A DNA stretch of 64,000 nucleotides from an uncultured Barnesiella sp. (GCA_944321085.1 CALUJY010000004.1:62001-126000); one strand, 5' to 3'. Positions 33,554 through 42,676 are shown, counted from the stretch's first letter. The notes: generated from the sequence alone by a model not told the origin. Numbers and translations are program-made.

Positions 33554-35557
33554 ATGAAATCTGCCAATTATCGTATGTATAATCGCCGCAGGCTCATGCC
33601 CGATGGCGACAAGGCTGCCATACCGGCCGTATCGACTTTTGCACGAGACGGTTTTACCGTCCTTCAAGAGGCCTATGCCGCATGGGATGCCATAGATGCT
33701 TATCGCCGACAGCGTGTCCGTAACCGCAACTATACCTTCGGGAAACAGTGGGGCGATACCATAATTTTACCCGACGGACGAGCAATGACCGAGGAACAAT
33801 ATCTGCGAGAGCAAGGTAAGGTTCCGCTCAAAAATAACATGATACGCCAGCTCGTAAAAAATGTATTGGGACAATTCCGCTCTACACAGACCGAACCCGT
33901 ATGCGTGGCACGCGACCGTCGCGAACAAGAGCTGGGCGAGATTATGAGTGCCACCATGCAGTATGCCTACCAGCACAACCGATTGTATGAGTTGGATAGT
34001 CGCACGTTAGAAGAGTTTTTGATTTCCGGTAGCTGCTTCCACAAAATAGGTTACGGTTATCGTCGCGGCAAACAAGATGTGTGGGTCGATGCCATACCGC
34101 CGTCGCGTATCTTCTTTAACAGTATGGAAGATAGTCGTTTGTGGGATTGTACGCTGATAGGCGAGCTTCACGATATGTCGCTGGCCGATGTGATAGCCCG
34201 TTTTGCCCCCGGTGACGAGGCTGGCGCGAAACGTTTGGCCGAGATATACGGCGATGTGACCGAGGAGAACCTCTATCACTCCTACGATACGTTGACAGGC
34301 GAGCGGCTCGATAATCTCGAATTTTTTATGCCTGTGGCGACAGACCGCTGCCGGGTCATCGAGGTATGGAAACTCGAAAGCCGACCCTGCTTGCGTTGTC
34401 ACGACATCCTCACCGGCGAGTATTATAAGGTCGATGTCGACGAGCGTAGTCGCATAGAACAAATAAACAGTGAGCGTAAAGCTGTCGCCAAGGAACAGGG
34501 TGTCGAGGAGGCCGATGTGCCTGTGATAGAGACCGAGTGGTTCGTCGATAACGTTTGGTATTATCGTTTCCTCTCTCCGCTGGGGGACATACTCGACGAA
34601 GGCGAATCGCCTTATTGGCACGGAGAGCATCCTTATTCTTTTAGGCTATATCCTCTCTTCGACGGCGAGATACATTCGTTTGTAGAAGATGTAATCGACC
34701 AACAACGCTACATCAATCGTCTTATTACGATGATAGACTTCATTATGGGTAGCAGTGCCAAAGGCGTCTTGCTCTTCCCCGAAGACCAGATACCCGATGG
34801 CATGACTATCGACGACATCGCTACCGAGTGGACTCGTTACAATGGCGTTATCCTCTTCCGTCCCAAACCCGGGGCTGTCATGCCGCAACAGATATCGGTC
34901 AATGCCACCAATGTGGGTGCCTATGAGCTGCTTTCGTTGCAGATGCGTCTGCTCGAAGATATATCGGGCGTGCACAGTGCGATACAAGGTAAAGCCGTAC
35001 CGAGCGGTACCCCATCGTCGCTGTATGCTCAGCAAATACAATATTCGGCTACCAATCTGCTCGATATATTCGAGTCGTTCAAGACTTTCCGTGAGGAGCG
35101 CGATACCAAGATTATGAAGACGATACAACAATTCTATGACGACGAGCGATACCTTGCCATTGCGGGCAGCTCTTGCGGAAAAGATGCTGACACTTATACG
35201 CCCGATGAGGTGCGCAACACCGACTTCGATCTGACGATAACCGAGTCGGCTTCGTCGCCGGCATACCGGCAAATCTCCAACGATTTCTTGCTTGCGCTCT
35301 TCAATTCGGGGCATATCTCGTTGCAAGCCTTGCTCGAAACAGGGGCATTCCCCTTTGCCGATAAACTGTTGCAACGCCTCAATGTCGAAGCCGAGAAGCA
35401 AACAGACGTCTCTTCTTTTGCTGCTATGCCAGCTGTGCCTACCATGTCGCCCGTGTCACTTGACACACAGCCTATTATGCAACCTCAGACTCAATCTATT
35501 ATGCCTGCCGAGTCTCAATCGGATATGCAACTTCCTGAACAACAGCAAAGGTTGTAG
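33554..35557 (+). CDS. Phage-type portal protein (P22/crAss-like), isolated in the chromosome
   Basis: 667 residues from the ATG at 33554; the frame is open 141 bases upstream but that extension looks non-coding. The content matches large portal proteins: an N-terminal segment with RNRNYTFGKQW, PLKNNMIRQLVKNVLGQF, a central wing with DVWVDAIPPSRIFFN and DIIDQQ-like DVIDQQRYINRLITMIDF, then SGVHSAIQGKAVPSGTPSSL and a helical IFESFKTFREER stem, ending in a Gln/Pro/Met-rich tail (about 630-667). In phages it forms the dodecameric DNA gate of the capsid. No terminase, capsid, tail, integrase or lysis gene is near. The frame is intact with no stops, which suggests either a domesticated gene or a relic under selection. 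Confidence 0.7.
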   Translation: MKSANYRMYNRRRLMPDGDKAAIPAVSTFARDGFTVLQEAYAAWDAIDAYRRQRVRNRNYTFGKQWGDTIILPDGRAMTEEQYLREQGKVPLKNNMIRQLVKNVLGQFRSTQTEPVCVARDRREQELGEIMSATMQYAYQHNRLYELDSRTLEEFLISGSCFHKIGYGYRRGKQDVWVDAIPPSRIFFNSMEDSRLWDCTLIGELHDMSLADVIARFAPGDEAGAKRLAEIYGDVTEENLYHSYDTLTGERLDNLEFFMPVATDRCRVIEVWKLESRPCLRCHDILTGEYYKVDVDERSRIEQINSERKAVAKEQGVEEADVPVIETEWFVDNVWYYRFLSPLGDILDEGESPYWHGEHPYSFRLYPLFDGEIHSFVEDVIDQQRYINRLITMIDFIMGSSAKGVLLFPEDQIPDGMTIDDIATEWTRYNGVILFRPKPGAVMPQQISVNATNVGAYELLSLQMRLLEDISGVHSAIQGKAVPSGTPSSLYAQQIQYSATNLLDIFESFKTFREERDTKIMKTIQQFYDDERYLAIAGSSCGKDADTYTPDEVRNTDFDLTITESASSPAYRQISNDFLLALFNSGHISLQALLETGAFPFADKLLQRLNVEAEKQTDVSSFAAMPAVPTMSPVSLDTQPIMQPQTQSIMPAESQSDMQLPEQQQRL

Positions 35558-35635
35558 TTTGTAACTGAGGGGCTTGCGGTACGATAGGAACAATTACGTC
35601 CGCCCCGGTTTCATCCTATCTGATGGGATACATTT

Positions 35636-35684
35636 CGAGAGCAGAAGTTTCAGTATAATATGAATCTCTGCTCTCGATTTTTTT
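35636..35684 (+). terminator. Intrinsic terminator after the portal-like gene
   Basis: Perfect 10-bp stem CGAGAGCAGA (35636-35645) / TCTGCTCTCG (35667-35676) followed by ATTTTTTT. Confidence 0.88.
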
Positions 35685-35744
35685 CATTTGTCGTGTGCCG
35701 CAAAAAATCGAACTAATTTGACACATTTTATTCTCCATTCTCTG

Positions 35745-35920
35745 TATATTTGTAGAATATAGGATACGGTTCGGCCGTGCCAAAACTGAAAACATCGTCT
35801 TCGTTTGCCACGGCGCTCACCTTTCACTATATTTGTAGAATATAGGATACGGTTCGGCCGTGCCAAAACTGAAAACATCGTCTTCGTTTGCTTCGGCATT
35901 CACCTTTCGCTATATCTGTC
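35745..35920 (+). repeat. 83-bp tandem repeat carrying promoter elements
   Basis: Unit 1 is 35745-35827 and unit 2 is 35828-35910; they differ at 5 of 83 positions. A third unit starts at 35911 (TATATCTG) and then diverges. Each unit starts with the -7 element TATATTTG and has TTTG near its end, so each junction builds a promoter. Confidence 0.9.
35804..35835 (+). promoter_or_regulatory. Canonical promoter formed across the repeat junction
   Basis: TTTG (35804-35807), exactly 20 bases, TATATTTG (35828-35835). A second, degenerate copy is TTTG (35887-35890), 20 bases, TATATCTG (35911-35918). These lie 149 and 66 bases upstream of the aldehyde dehydrogenase ATG. Confidence 0.72.
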
Positions 35921-35983
35921 AAGCGAGAGGACGAGGTTTGTTTGCCGTGTCCCGTTTATGAAAAGTAAAAATAGTTCTGCGAT

Positions 35984-37363
35984 ATGATTGATAAAGAGAA
36001 ATACGCTGATTTGTATGAACGGCAAAAGTTGTTTTTCAACGAACACATTACACGCGAGATTCCATATCGTCTCACTGCCTTAGACCGTCTGCGCGAAGGT
36101 ATTATAGAGCATGAGGCCGATATTATGCAGGCGTTACAAGCCGATTTGGGAAAGTCGCCTTTCGAGAGCTATTCCACAGAGATAGGTTTGGTATTGAGCG
36201 AGATACGTTACATGCAGCGGCATCTTTCCTCGTGGGCAGCCGACCGGCGTTGCACGACGCCCCTCGTACTCTTCGGCTCGCGCAGCCACATCCATTACGA
36301 GCCGCGCGGAATGGTACTTGTTATTGCACCGTGGAATTATCCCTTCAATCTTGTCATGCTGCCTCTTGTGGGAGCTATCGCCGCAGGTAATTGTGTTGTG
36401 GTAAAACCATCGGGCGAAGCCCCGCACATGGCGGCATGCGTGCAACAACTCATAGATGAGTGTTTTGTCGATGAGTATGTGGCTGCCACAGAGTCCGATA
36501 TGGAGGTTACCGATGCCTTGTTGTCCCTTCGGTGGGATTATATTTTCTATACAGGAAGCGGTGCGTATGGGCGCCGTGTTATGGAAGCGGCAGCCTCGTA
36601 CCTTACGCCCGTTACCCTCGAATTGGGGGGCAAAAGCCCGTGTATTGTCGACGATGATGCCGACTTGCGTACGGCCGCACATCGCATTGTGTGGGGGAAG
36701 CTCCTCAATGCCGGTCAAACATGTATCGCCCCCGATATTCTCTTTGTGCATGAGAAGGTAAAAGAGGCTTTGATAAAGGCTGTTATCGAGGAGATAAAAA
36801 TACAATATGGCGACAATCCGGCTCTTAGTCCCGATTATCCCCGTATCGTCAATGCCCGTCACTTCGACCGCTTGGCAGTTCTTTTGCAGTACGGCCGGAT
36901 TGTGCATGGCGGTACCACCGACCGCGACAGCCTCTATATCGAGCCTACTTTGATAGAAGGAGCCCCCGATACCTCATCACTGATGACAGACGAAATTTTT
37001 GGTCCTATTCTTCCCGTTATTCCCTTTGCCGACATAGACGATTGCGTCGAGTACGTCAACGAGCATCCCACACCGTTGGCGCTCTATTACTTTACGTCGA
37101 GCAAGAAACGGGCGCGTTATATGATAAATCATACTGCATCGGGTGGTGTATGTATCAACGATACTATCGTGCACGTCGTCAACAACCGTCTCCCCTTTGG
37201 GGGGCTGGGAGCAAGTGGCATGGGAGCATATCACGGGCGTTACAGTTTCGAGTTGTTCAGCCATGCCAAACCTGTGGTGAGCACTACCACGCGGCTTCAC
37301 TTCGATATGAAATGTGCCCCTTATGCCAATCGTTTGCGCTGGGTCAAGCGGCTTTTGCGTTAG
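35984..37363 (+). CDS. Aldehyde dehydrogenase, class 3-like
   Basis: 459 residues, NAD(P)-dependent oxidation of an aldehyde to the acid. PWNYPFNL (about 116-123), the catalytic Glu213 in ELGGKSP, and the nucleophile Cys247 in NAGQTC are all present, and the short length without a long N-terminal extension fits the ALDH3 / coniferyl-aldehyde dehydrogenase group (fatty or aromatic aldehydes). No C-terminal membrane anchor is evident. Stands alone behind the duplicated promoter region. The ATG at 35984 is preceded by CGAT. Confidence 0.92.
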   Translation: MIDKEKYADLYERQKLFFNEHITREIPYRLTALDRLREGIIEHEADIMQALQADLGKSPFESYSTEIGLVLSEIRYMQRHLSSWAADRRCTTPLVLFGSRSHIHYEPRGMVLVIAPWNYPFNLVMLPLVGAIAAGNCVVVKPSGEAPHMAACVQQLIDECFVDEYVAATESDMEVTDALLSLRWDYIFYTGSGAYGRRVMEAAASYLTPVTLELGGKSPCIVDDDADLRTAAHRIVWGKLLNAGQTCIAPDILFVHEKVKEALIKAVIEEIKIQYGDNPALSPDYPRIVNARHFDRLAVLLQYGRIVHGGTTDRDSLYIEPTLIEGAPDTSSLMTDEIFGPILPVIPFADIDDCVEYVNEHPTPLALYYFTSSKKRARYMINHTASGGVCINDTIVHVVNNRLPFGGLGASGMGAYHGRYSFELFSHAKPVVSTTTRLHFDMKCAPYANRLRWVKRLLR

Positions 37364-37392
37364 ACACAGCTACGTGTAATATGAGTTTTTCG

Positions 37393-37400
37393 TATCTTTG
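37393..37400 (+). promoter_or_regulatory. Putative -7 element of the CvfB-like gene
   Basis: TATCTTTG, 65 bases before the ATG at 37466. No clear TTTG at 19-21 bases upstream. Confidence 0.5.
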
Positions 37401-37465
37401 CTGCGTCGGTCACCTCTGTGAAGACTGAGAGTGTGGCCGCTGCCAATACTTAAAACAGAAAAAGA

Positions 37466-38302
37466 ATGTTACAACCCGGACGATATAATACGCTGCGCGT
37501 AGTGAAAGAAGTAGATTTCGGCATTTACCTCGACGGCGGCGAGCAAGGCGAGATACTTATGCCGGCTAAGTACGTGCCGGAAGGTACGTCGGTCGACGAC
37601 GAGATAGAAGTATTTGTCTATTACGACAGCGAAGACCGCCTCATAGCCACTACAGAAGAGCCCTATATCATAGTGGGTGAGTTCGCTTTTCTCGAAGCGA
37701 AGTCAGTCAACCGGGTAGGAGCATTTCTCGATTGGGGCATCACGGCCAAAGATTTGTTAGTGCCCTTTGCCGAGCAGCGCGCCCCCATGCGCGAAGGCGG
37801 CGTATATCTCGTATATGCCTATGTCGACAAGGCGACGGGGCGTATTGCAGCATCGGCCAAGGTCGACAAGTTTCTCGATAACGAACCCCCTTCCTATAAG
37901 ATAAACCAACCCGTGGAGTTGCTCGTGGTACAGGAAACAGAGCTCGGGTATAAAGTTATTGTCGAAAACAAGCATTGGGGAATGCTCTATCGTAACGAGA
38001 TATTTTCGCCCGTAGAGCCCGGCGACTACCTCACGGGATATGTGCGTAAGGTGCGCGACGACGACAAGCTGGACATCGCTCTGCAACCTGCCGGGTATAA
38101 GAAAAATGTGGGCGACCTTTCGCAGAAGATTCTCGATGCTCTTGCTGCCGCAGGCGGTTTCCTGCCCTATGGAGATAAGAGCGATGCTGCCGAGATAGCC
38201 GCCGCATTCGGGTGTAGTAAGAAAAACTTCAAAAAGGCCATAGGTACTCTCTACAAAGCCCATCGCATCATGATTCTTCCCGAGGGTATCAAGGCGGTGT
38301 AG
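37466..38302 (+). CDS. CvfB-like S1 RNA-binding protein
   Basis: 278 residues. Three S1-like beta-barrel domains in tandem (about 1-65, 70-140 and 145-215, with GIYLDGGEQGEILMPAKYV, GAFLDWGITAKDLLVPFAEQ and YRNEIFSPVEPGDYLTGYV) followed by a C-terminal winged helix (about 225-278). This is the CvfB/YitL design, implicated elsewhere in RNA binding and virulence-factor expression. Cytoplasmic. Confidence 0.88.
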   Translation: MLQPGRYNTLRVVKEVDFGIYLDGGEQGEILMPAKYVPEGTSVDDEIEVFVYYDSEDRLIATTEEPYIIVGEFAFLEAKSVNRVGAFLDWGITAKDLLVPFAEQRAPMREGGVYLVYAYVDKATGRIAASAKVDKFLDNEPPSYKINQPVELLVVQETELGYKVIVENKHWGMLYRNEIFSPVEPGDYLTGYVRKVRDDDKLDIALQPAGYKKNVGDLSQKILDALAAAGGFLPYGDKSDAAEIAAAFGCSKKNFKKAIGTLYKAHRIMILPEGIKAV

Positions 38303-38402
38303 CTTTGTCGCACCGGTTGTCGAACTTTTCATAACACCGTTTTGTTGTTAGGTCGTAGCTCTTCCTATCGCGAGAGCGCAGACTTAACCAAATACTCATG
38401 TT

Positions 38403-39458
38403 ATGAAAAGAATCTTACTTATTGCCGTTGCCCTGCTTGCCGGTATCGTGGCGGTGACGGCGCAAAACAAAAAAGAAGTATCGCAACTAAGGCAGTTCTT
38501 GCAGCAAACGTCGGCGCGTGGCGATGCCAACTATATACGCTTGCGAATATCTCTCAATAATCCTGCTTCGTGGAGTGGCGTTGTATGGGGGAGCGACGGA
38601 CGTGTGGCGTCTATTGAATGGAGCGATAAAAATTTGGCAGGTTCGATAAATCTTTCGGGCTTTACGTCGCTCAAAAAAATTGATCTCTGTCGCAACAAAA
38701 TCGAGTCTGTCAATCTTACCGGTTGCACCTCCTTGCAAGAAGCGAAGCTCTGCCACAACAACATCTCTTCGCTCTCGATAGCCGGTTGTCCGGCGCTCGG
38801 CATGCTCGACTGCTCACGCAACCGCCTTGTCGATTTGTCGATTACAGGCGCACCTCGGTTGAAAACGCTCAACTGTTCGGGTAATCTTTTCGTTGAGTTC
38901 AGTCTGGCGGCTGCCCCCCAGATAGAGACTCTTTATATACAAAGTTGTCGTTTGGAAAGTCTCGATGTCGATAGCTGCGCCAACCTGCGCAATCTCTATT
39001 GCGGTTATAACAACCTCACCGACCTTAACCTGACGGGTACTTTGGGACTGCGCAATCTCAATATCGACAACAACCGCGTTGCCAATCTCTACATGCAAGA
39101 CCTCACCTCGTTGACGTCGCTCTCTTGTAGCGACAATCACATGTCGGCTATGTCATTGAAGAATTGTCCCGCACTCTCCGATTTGGTATGTTCATATAAC
39201 GATCTCACTGAATTGTCGCTTGGCGATTGCACATCGCTCTCTTATGTAGATTGTTCTTATAATGACCTTTCGACACTCGATTTGAGCGGTACAGTCATGC
39301 TTGAACGCGTTTTGTGCGACAATAACCAACTGACTTTCCTCGACGTGTCGCAATGCCCCAATTTGGTGTATGTCGATTGCCGTTTCAATCAAATAACCGA
39401 GTTGCGTACCGCCGGCGACTATAACCTGCGCATGGTAGCCGGGCAGTGGAACTATTGA
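38403..39458 (+). CDS. Secreted leucine-rich-repeat protein
   Basis: 351 residues. Signal peptide (about 1-20, VTAQ). From about residue 55 there are about 13 repeats of 21 residues with the pattern LxxLxCxxNxLxxLxLxxC (LTSLKKIDLCRNKIESVNLTGC, PALSDLVCSYNDLTELSLGDC and so on), forming a Cys/Asn ladder solenoid. No T9SS domain or lipobox is evident, so periplasmic or released. Likely a protein-binding surface; the partner is unknown. Nothing was recognised in the 293 bases that follow. Confidence 0.88.
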   Translation: MKRILLIAVALLAGIVAVTAQNKKEVSQLRQFLQQTSARGDANYIRLRISLNNPASWSGVVWGSDGRVASIEWSDKNLAGSINLSGFTSLKKIDLCRNKIESVNLTGCTSLQEAKLCHNNISSLSIAGCPALGMLDCSRNRLVDLSITGAPRLKTLNCSGNLFVEFSLAAAPQIETLYIQSCRLESLDVDSCANLRNLYCGYNNLTDLNLTGTLGLRNLNIDNNRVANLYMQDLTSLTSLSCSDNHMSAMSLKNCPALSDLVCSYNDLTELSLGDCTSLSYVDCSYNDLSTLDLSGTVMLERVLCDNNQLTFLDVSQCPNLVYVDCRFNQITELRTAGDYNLRMVAGQWNY

Positions 39459-39751
39459 TACCCTCGCGAGGTATGGCATAATTACAATGATAGTTTAAGA
39501 AAAAACAGTGTGCCGTGTGGCTGTGGCGGGATGTTTGTCCTGCTGCGGCCACATAGTGTATATGCAGTCGGAGGCTGGTCATTCGGTAAAAAGAGTGAAG
39601 GAGGGTTGCTTTATAAAAGCGGGCGGCAAAAACCGTCGTCCGATAGGGTAGTGGAGTTGTATTATATGGAGGGCAGACAGCCCCTCGATAGTGCTGCGTG
39701 TGAGAATGGAATGAATGTCGGTCGGAGTCGTCTGTTCCCTGTATCGGTGAG

Positions 39752-40453
39752 TTATCCGAATTTGCTGATGCGGCGCAATCTCTCTTCGTCGAGAATGGTT
39801 ATCTTCCTGCCATCTACCACCAAAATGTGTTCGGCGGCAAAAGCCGTAAGGGTGCGTATGGCATTTGAGGTAGTCATGTTCGAAAGGTTGGCAAGGTCTT
39901 CGCGCGAGAGGTAGATGTTGAGCGTTTGGCTGTCGGGTTCGTAGCCGTAGTTTTCGTATAGCAAGATGATGGCTTCGGCAAGACGTCCGCGAATATGTTT
40001 CTGAGTAAGGTTGACGGTACGAGTATCTGATTGTCCCAAGTTATCGGCAAGAGCTCTTATGAAGAAGAAGGCAAGATTGTTGTTGCGATGTATATGCTCT
40101 TCTACGAGCTTCATGGGTAGAAATCCCACTTGCGATGCCTCTATGGCAGCCCCCGAAGCAACGTAGCTTTCGTTGGCGAAATAAGCCCGATACCCGAAAT
40201 ATTCACCCGGGCGGATGAGTCGGATGATTTGGTTACGGTCGCCTATCCCTTTTTTGTACACTTTTACTTTCCCTTTCAGCAGATACATCAATTGTAACGG
40301 TTGGTCGCCTTCGCAGTAGATGATTTCGTTCTTTTTGAAAGACTGTATCACGAAATTGTCCGACAACACATGTTTCTCCTCACTGTCGAGGAGTGCCCAG
40401 AAGTCCGACATTTCGTTTTGCAGTATGGATTCTAATGTACTCTTTTTTACCAT
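39752..40453 (-). CDS. Crp/Fnr family transcription regulator
   Basis: 233 residues. Cyclic-nucleotide-binding-type beta roll (about 20-130; FKKNEIIYCEGDQPLQLMYLLKGKVKVYK and RPGEYFGY), dimer helix, and a Crp-type winged HTH (about 165-225; YLSREDLANLSNMTTSNAIRTLTAF). No Cys cluster for an Fnr iron-sulfur centre in the N-terminus. Effector unknown. A TATATTTG -7 element lies on the minus strand at 40487-40480. Confidence 0.92.
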   Translation of the reverse strand: MVKKSTLESILQNEMSDFWALLDSEEKHVLSDNFVIQSFKKNEIIYCEGDQPLQLMYLLKGKVKVYKKGIGDRNQIIRLIRPGEYFGYRAYFANESYVASGAAIEASQVGFLPMKLVEEHIHRNNNLAFFFIRALADNLGQSDTRTVNLTQKHIRGRLAEAIILLYENYGYEPDSQTLNIYLSREDLANLSNMTTSNAIRTLTAFAAEHILVVDGRKITILDEERLRRISKFG

Positions 40454-40479
40454 GTGTTCTTCGCTATACGTTAACTCGA

Positions 40480-40487
40480 CAAATATA
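40480..40487 (-). promoter_or_regulatory. Putative -7 element of the Crp/Fnr gene
   Basis: TATATTTG on the minus strand, 27 bases upstream of the ATG at 40453. No TTTG at the right spacing was found. Confidence 0.5.
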
Positions 40488-40603
40488 TATAAAAAAATAA
40501 TACGCAGAGTAGTTTTTGTGTAATAATCTATTGTTTAACATGCTTTTTAGACACTACTTTTTACAATACTCTCGTCGTTCTGCTGTGTAATGTCAATGAA
40601 GAG

Positions 40604-40655
40604 GCAATAAAAAACGCCGATATGAAATAAAAATCTCATATCGGCGATATTTTGT
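40604..40655 (-). terminator. Intrinsic terminator of the ftsK-trxB block
   Basis: Perfect 11-bp stem CGCCGATATGA (40615-40625) / TCATATCGGCG (40636-40646). Read on the minus strand it is followed by TTTTTTATTG; on the plus strand by ATATTTTGTT. It ends the transcript that finishes with the FtsK-gamma-like gene. Confidence 0.88.
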
Positions 40656-40701
40656 TACGCTCTGTCTCGTATGGAATTCTTGCATTAAGAGTGAGACCTT
40701 C

Positions 40702-41016
40702 TCATAAGCGGGCGAGAGCTTTTTCCAACGCTTCCATGTCTCTTACGATAACAGTATAAGGCCGTTCGCTGCTTATGATGCCGGCACGTTGTAACTGTTG
40801 CATCACTCTTGTCATGTGTGACAAAGGCACGACGCCGCCTCTTAGCGACGACGAGAACCGAGTGTTGCCTGTCTTCACCACATAGCGTGCGGCGGTGGCA
40901 AAATAGGGGTCGGGGTCTTGGGGCATGATAAGCCTTGCCGCCAAGTTGTCGTGGCCTCTATTGGGGGTGTCGGGCAGTATTTTGTCCTTTTTCCTGTTTT
41001 CGGCTTTCGTATCCAT
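40702..41016 (-). CDS. Small stand-alone FtsK-gamma-like winged-helix protein
   Basis: 104 residues. After about 30 polar residues, the segment DPDPYFATAARYVVKTGNTR...SSL...MTRVMQQLQRAGIIS lines up with the gamma domain at the C-terminus of the FtsK encoded 1.7 kb upstream on the same strand (DPLFEEAARFIVSNQ...SSLQRR...AGRLMDQIEAAGIVG), including the spacing to a final DxxxLExxL. In FtsK this winged helix reads KOPS and contacts XerD. Here it lacks motor and membrane parts. Last gene of ftsK-lolA-trxB and ends at a strong terminator. Confidence 0.65.
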   Translation of the reverse strand: MDTKAENRKKDKILPDTPNRGHDNLAARLIMPQDPDPYFATAARYVVKTGNTRFSSSLRGGVVPLSHMTRVMQQLQRAGIISSERPYTVIVRDMEALEKALARL

Positions 41017-41064
41017 GGCAATATCGTTTTGGAGTTGGAAACAACACGTCGGACGGTATGGTTT

Positions 41065-42000
41065 TCAGGCTTTCGACAGCAGATAACGTTCGGCATCGAT
41101 TGCGGCACGGCATCCCGAAGCGGCAGCCGTGATGGCCTGACGGTAACGCGGGTCGGCTACATCGCCGGCGGCGAAAACGCCCGGCAGATTGGTTTCCGAG
41201 GTGTACGGAGCTGTCTTGATGTAACCCTGTTCGTCGAGTTCTACTTTTCCGCCGAGAAAATCAGTGTTGGGTTTATGTCCTATGGCAAGGAAGAACCCGT
41301 CGATGGGCAGGTCGTAGTGCTCCTCTTGTTGCGTCCCTCTCTTCTTTACGAGGTGTACCCCCTCAACTCCATTCTCTCCATAGAGACCTTCGGCTTGTGT
41401 CTCGAAGAGGACTGTGATGTTGGGCGATGACATGACGCGCTCTTTCATGATGTTCGAGGCGCGCAGGTAATCTTTCCGCACCAGCATATACACCTTTTGG
41501 GCAAGGTGCGATAGATATACGGCTTCTTCGCAAGCCGTGTCGCCGCCGCCCACAACAGCAACAACCTTTTTACGGTAGAAAAATCCGTCGCATGTGGCAC
41601 ATGCCGATACGCCCATGCCAGCATATTTCGTTTCGTCGGCAAGTCCCAAATATTTTGCCGAAGCTCCTGTGGCGATGATGATGGTGTCGGCAGCGATGTC
41701 GGTGCCGTCGTCTGTTTTGGCTACCATGGGGCGGGCGTCGGTGTCGACCGATAAGATTTCGCCGGTGCGGATGTCGGCACCGAATCGGGCGGCCTGTTTA
41801 CGCAAATCTTCCATCATTTCACTTCCCGAGATGCCGTCGGGGTATCCCGGAAAGTTCTCTATATCGGTGGTCGTGGTAAGTTGTCCCCCTGGAGTGAGCC
41901 CTTCATAGAGGATAGGAGCAAGGTTGGCACGCGAGGCATAGATGGCTGCGGTATATCCGGCAGGACCCGAGCCGATGATTAAGCATTTGGTTTTTTCCAT
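41065..42000 (-). CDS. trxB: Thioredoxin-disulfide reductase
   Basis: 311 residues from the ATG at 42000 (preceded by CGAT); an ATG four codons upstream (42012) is the alternative. FAD-binding GSGPAGYTAAIYA, redox-active CATC (about Cys134 and Cys137), NADPH-binding GGGDTACEEA, and GVFAAGDVAD near the C-terminus. Uses NADPH to reduce thioredoxin. In the apparent ftsK-lolA-trxB operon, 49 bases after the LolA-like gene. Confidence 0.95.
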   Translation of the reverse strand: MEKTKCLIIGSGPAGYTAAIYASRANLAPILYEGLTPGGQLTTTTDIENFPGYPDGISGSEMMEDLRKQAARFGADIRTGEILSVDTDARPMVAKTDDGTDIAADTIIIATGASAKYLGLADETKYAGMGVSACATCDGFFYRKKVVAVVGGGDTACEEAVYLSHLAQKVYMLVRKDYLRASNIMKERVMSSPNITVLFETQAEGLYGENGVEGVHLVKKRGTQQEEHYDLPIDGFFLAIGHKPNTDFLGGKVELDEQGYIKTAPYTSETNLPGVFAAGDVADPRYRQAITAAASGCRAAIDAERYLLSKA

Positions 42001-42049
42001 ATCGTGAGTCATTTATACGTCTGTTATTGGTCTTGTTGAGCTGTGTGCC

Positions 42050-42676
42050 TCAGCGCAGGTCTACAATGGTAGCCTGTGGATATAGTGAGGCGTTGTAAGT
42101 AAAAGTATTGTCGGGCAAAGCTGCATCGGTGCGGTAGTTTGTCACCGATATGCGCATTGTGGAATTGTTGAGGTCGGTAATCTCGAACGAGACCGGTTGC
42201 AAAGAGTTTGTCGCAATGGTCACCACGATACGTGTTACCGACGTGTTATGTCCGGTAGGTGTCAGGCAGACGCGGCGTTCGCCTCCTCTTGCCGCTTGCA
42301 ACTCGGTCACGGCAAAAGACTTTTTATATTTGTCTATCGTATAGTAGGGATTGATACTCATAAGCTCTTGCGTGGTAGGTTCGGTGATATTCACTTCGCC
42401 GGTAGCTTGTGCATAAGACCACATAGTCTTCCCGTTGTACCATGTAGCCATACCGTTTGTTTGCAGGAAAAACTTTTTCCCTTTCATTTTCAGCTCGCCT
42501 TGCATATACAGGGCATTGCGTTCGTCGCCTTGCAGCGTAAAGTCGGCAGTGATGCCGCGCGCTTTCTGCATCTGTTCTATTACCTTGTCTAACAGACCTT
42601 CTGCCGATGTTTGTGCCGATGCTTGCAAGCAAACGGCGATGCACGCCGCAAAAAGTAAGGCAGTTTTTCGTATCAT
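42050..42676 (-). CDS. LolA-like periplasmic lipoprotein carrier
   Basis: 208 residues. Signal peptide (about 1-21, ending ASAQ), then a half-barrel LolA-like fold: TADFTLQGDERN, GELKMKGKKFFLQTNGMATWYNGKTMWSY, and a conserved VNITEPT segment. Family members carry lipoproteins from the inner to the outer membrane. Located 18 bases downstream of ftsK, a conserved linkage in Bacteroidota. Confidence 0.85.
   Translation of the reverse strand: MIRKTALLFAACIAVCLQASAQTSAEGLLDKVIEQMQKARGITADFTLQGDERNALYMQGELKMKGKKFFLQTNGMATWYNGKTMWSYAQATGEVNITEPTTQELMSINPYYTIDKYKKSFAVTELQAARGGERRVCLTPTGHNTSVTRIVVTIATNSLQPVSFEITDLNNSTMRISVTNYRTDAALPDNTFTYNASLYPQATIVDLR

Noticed and set aside
35745..35920. CRISPR array
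   Set aside because: Units are adjacent without variable spacers, only two to three copies, and there are no cas genes.
32956..36000. Prophage around the portal-like gene
   Set aside because: Neighbours are galE and an aldehyde dehydrogenase; no terminase, capsid, tail, integrase, lysis gene or flanking attachment repeats were seen.
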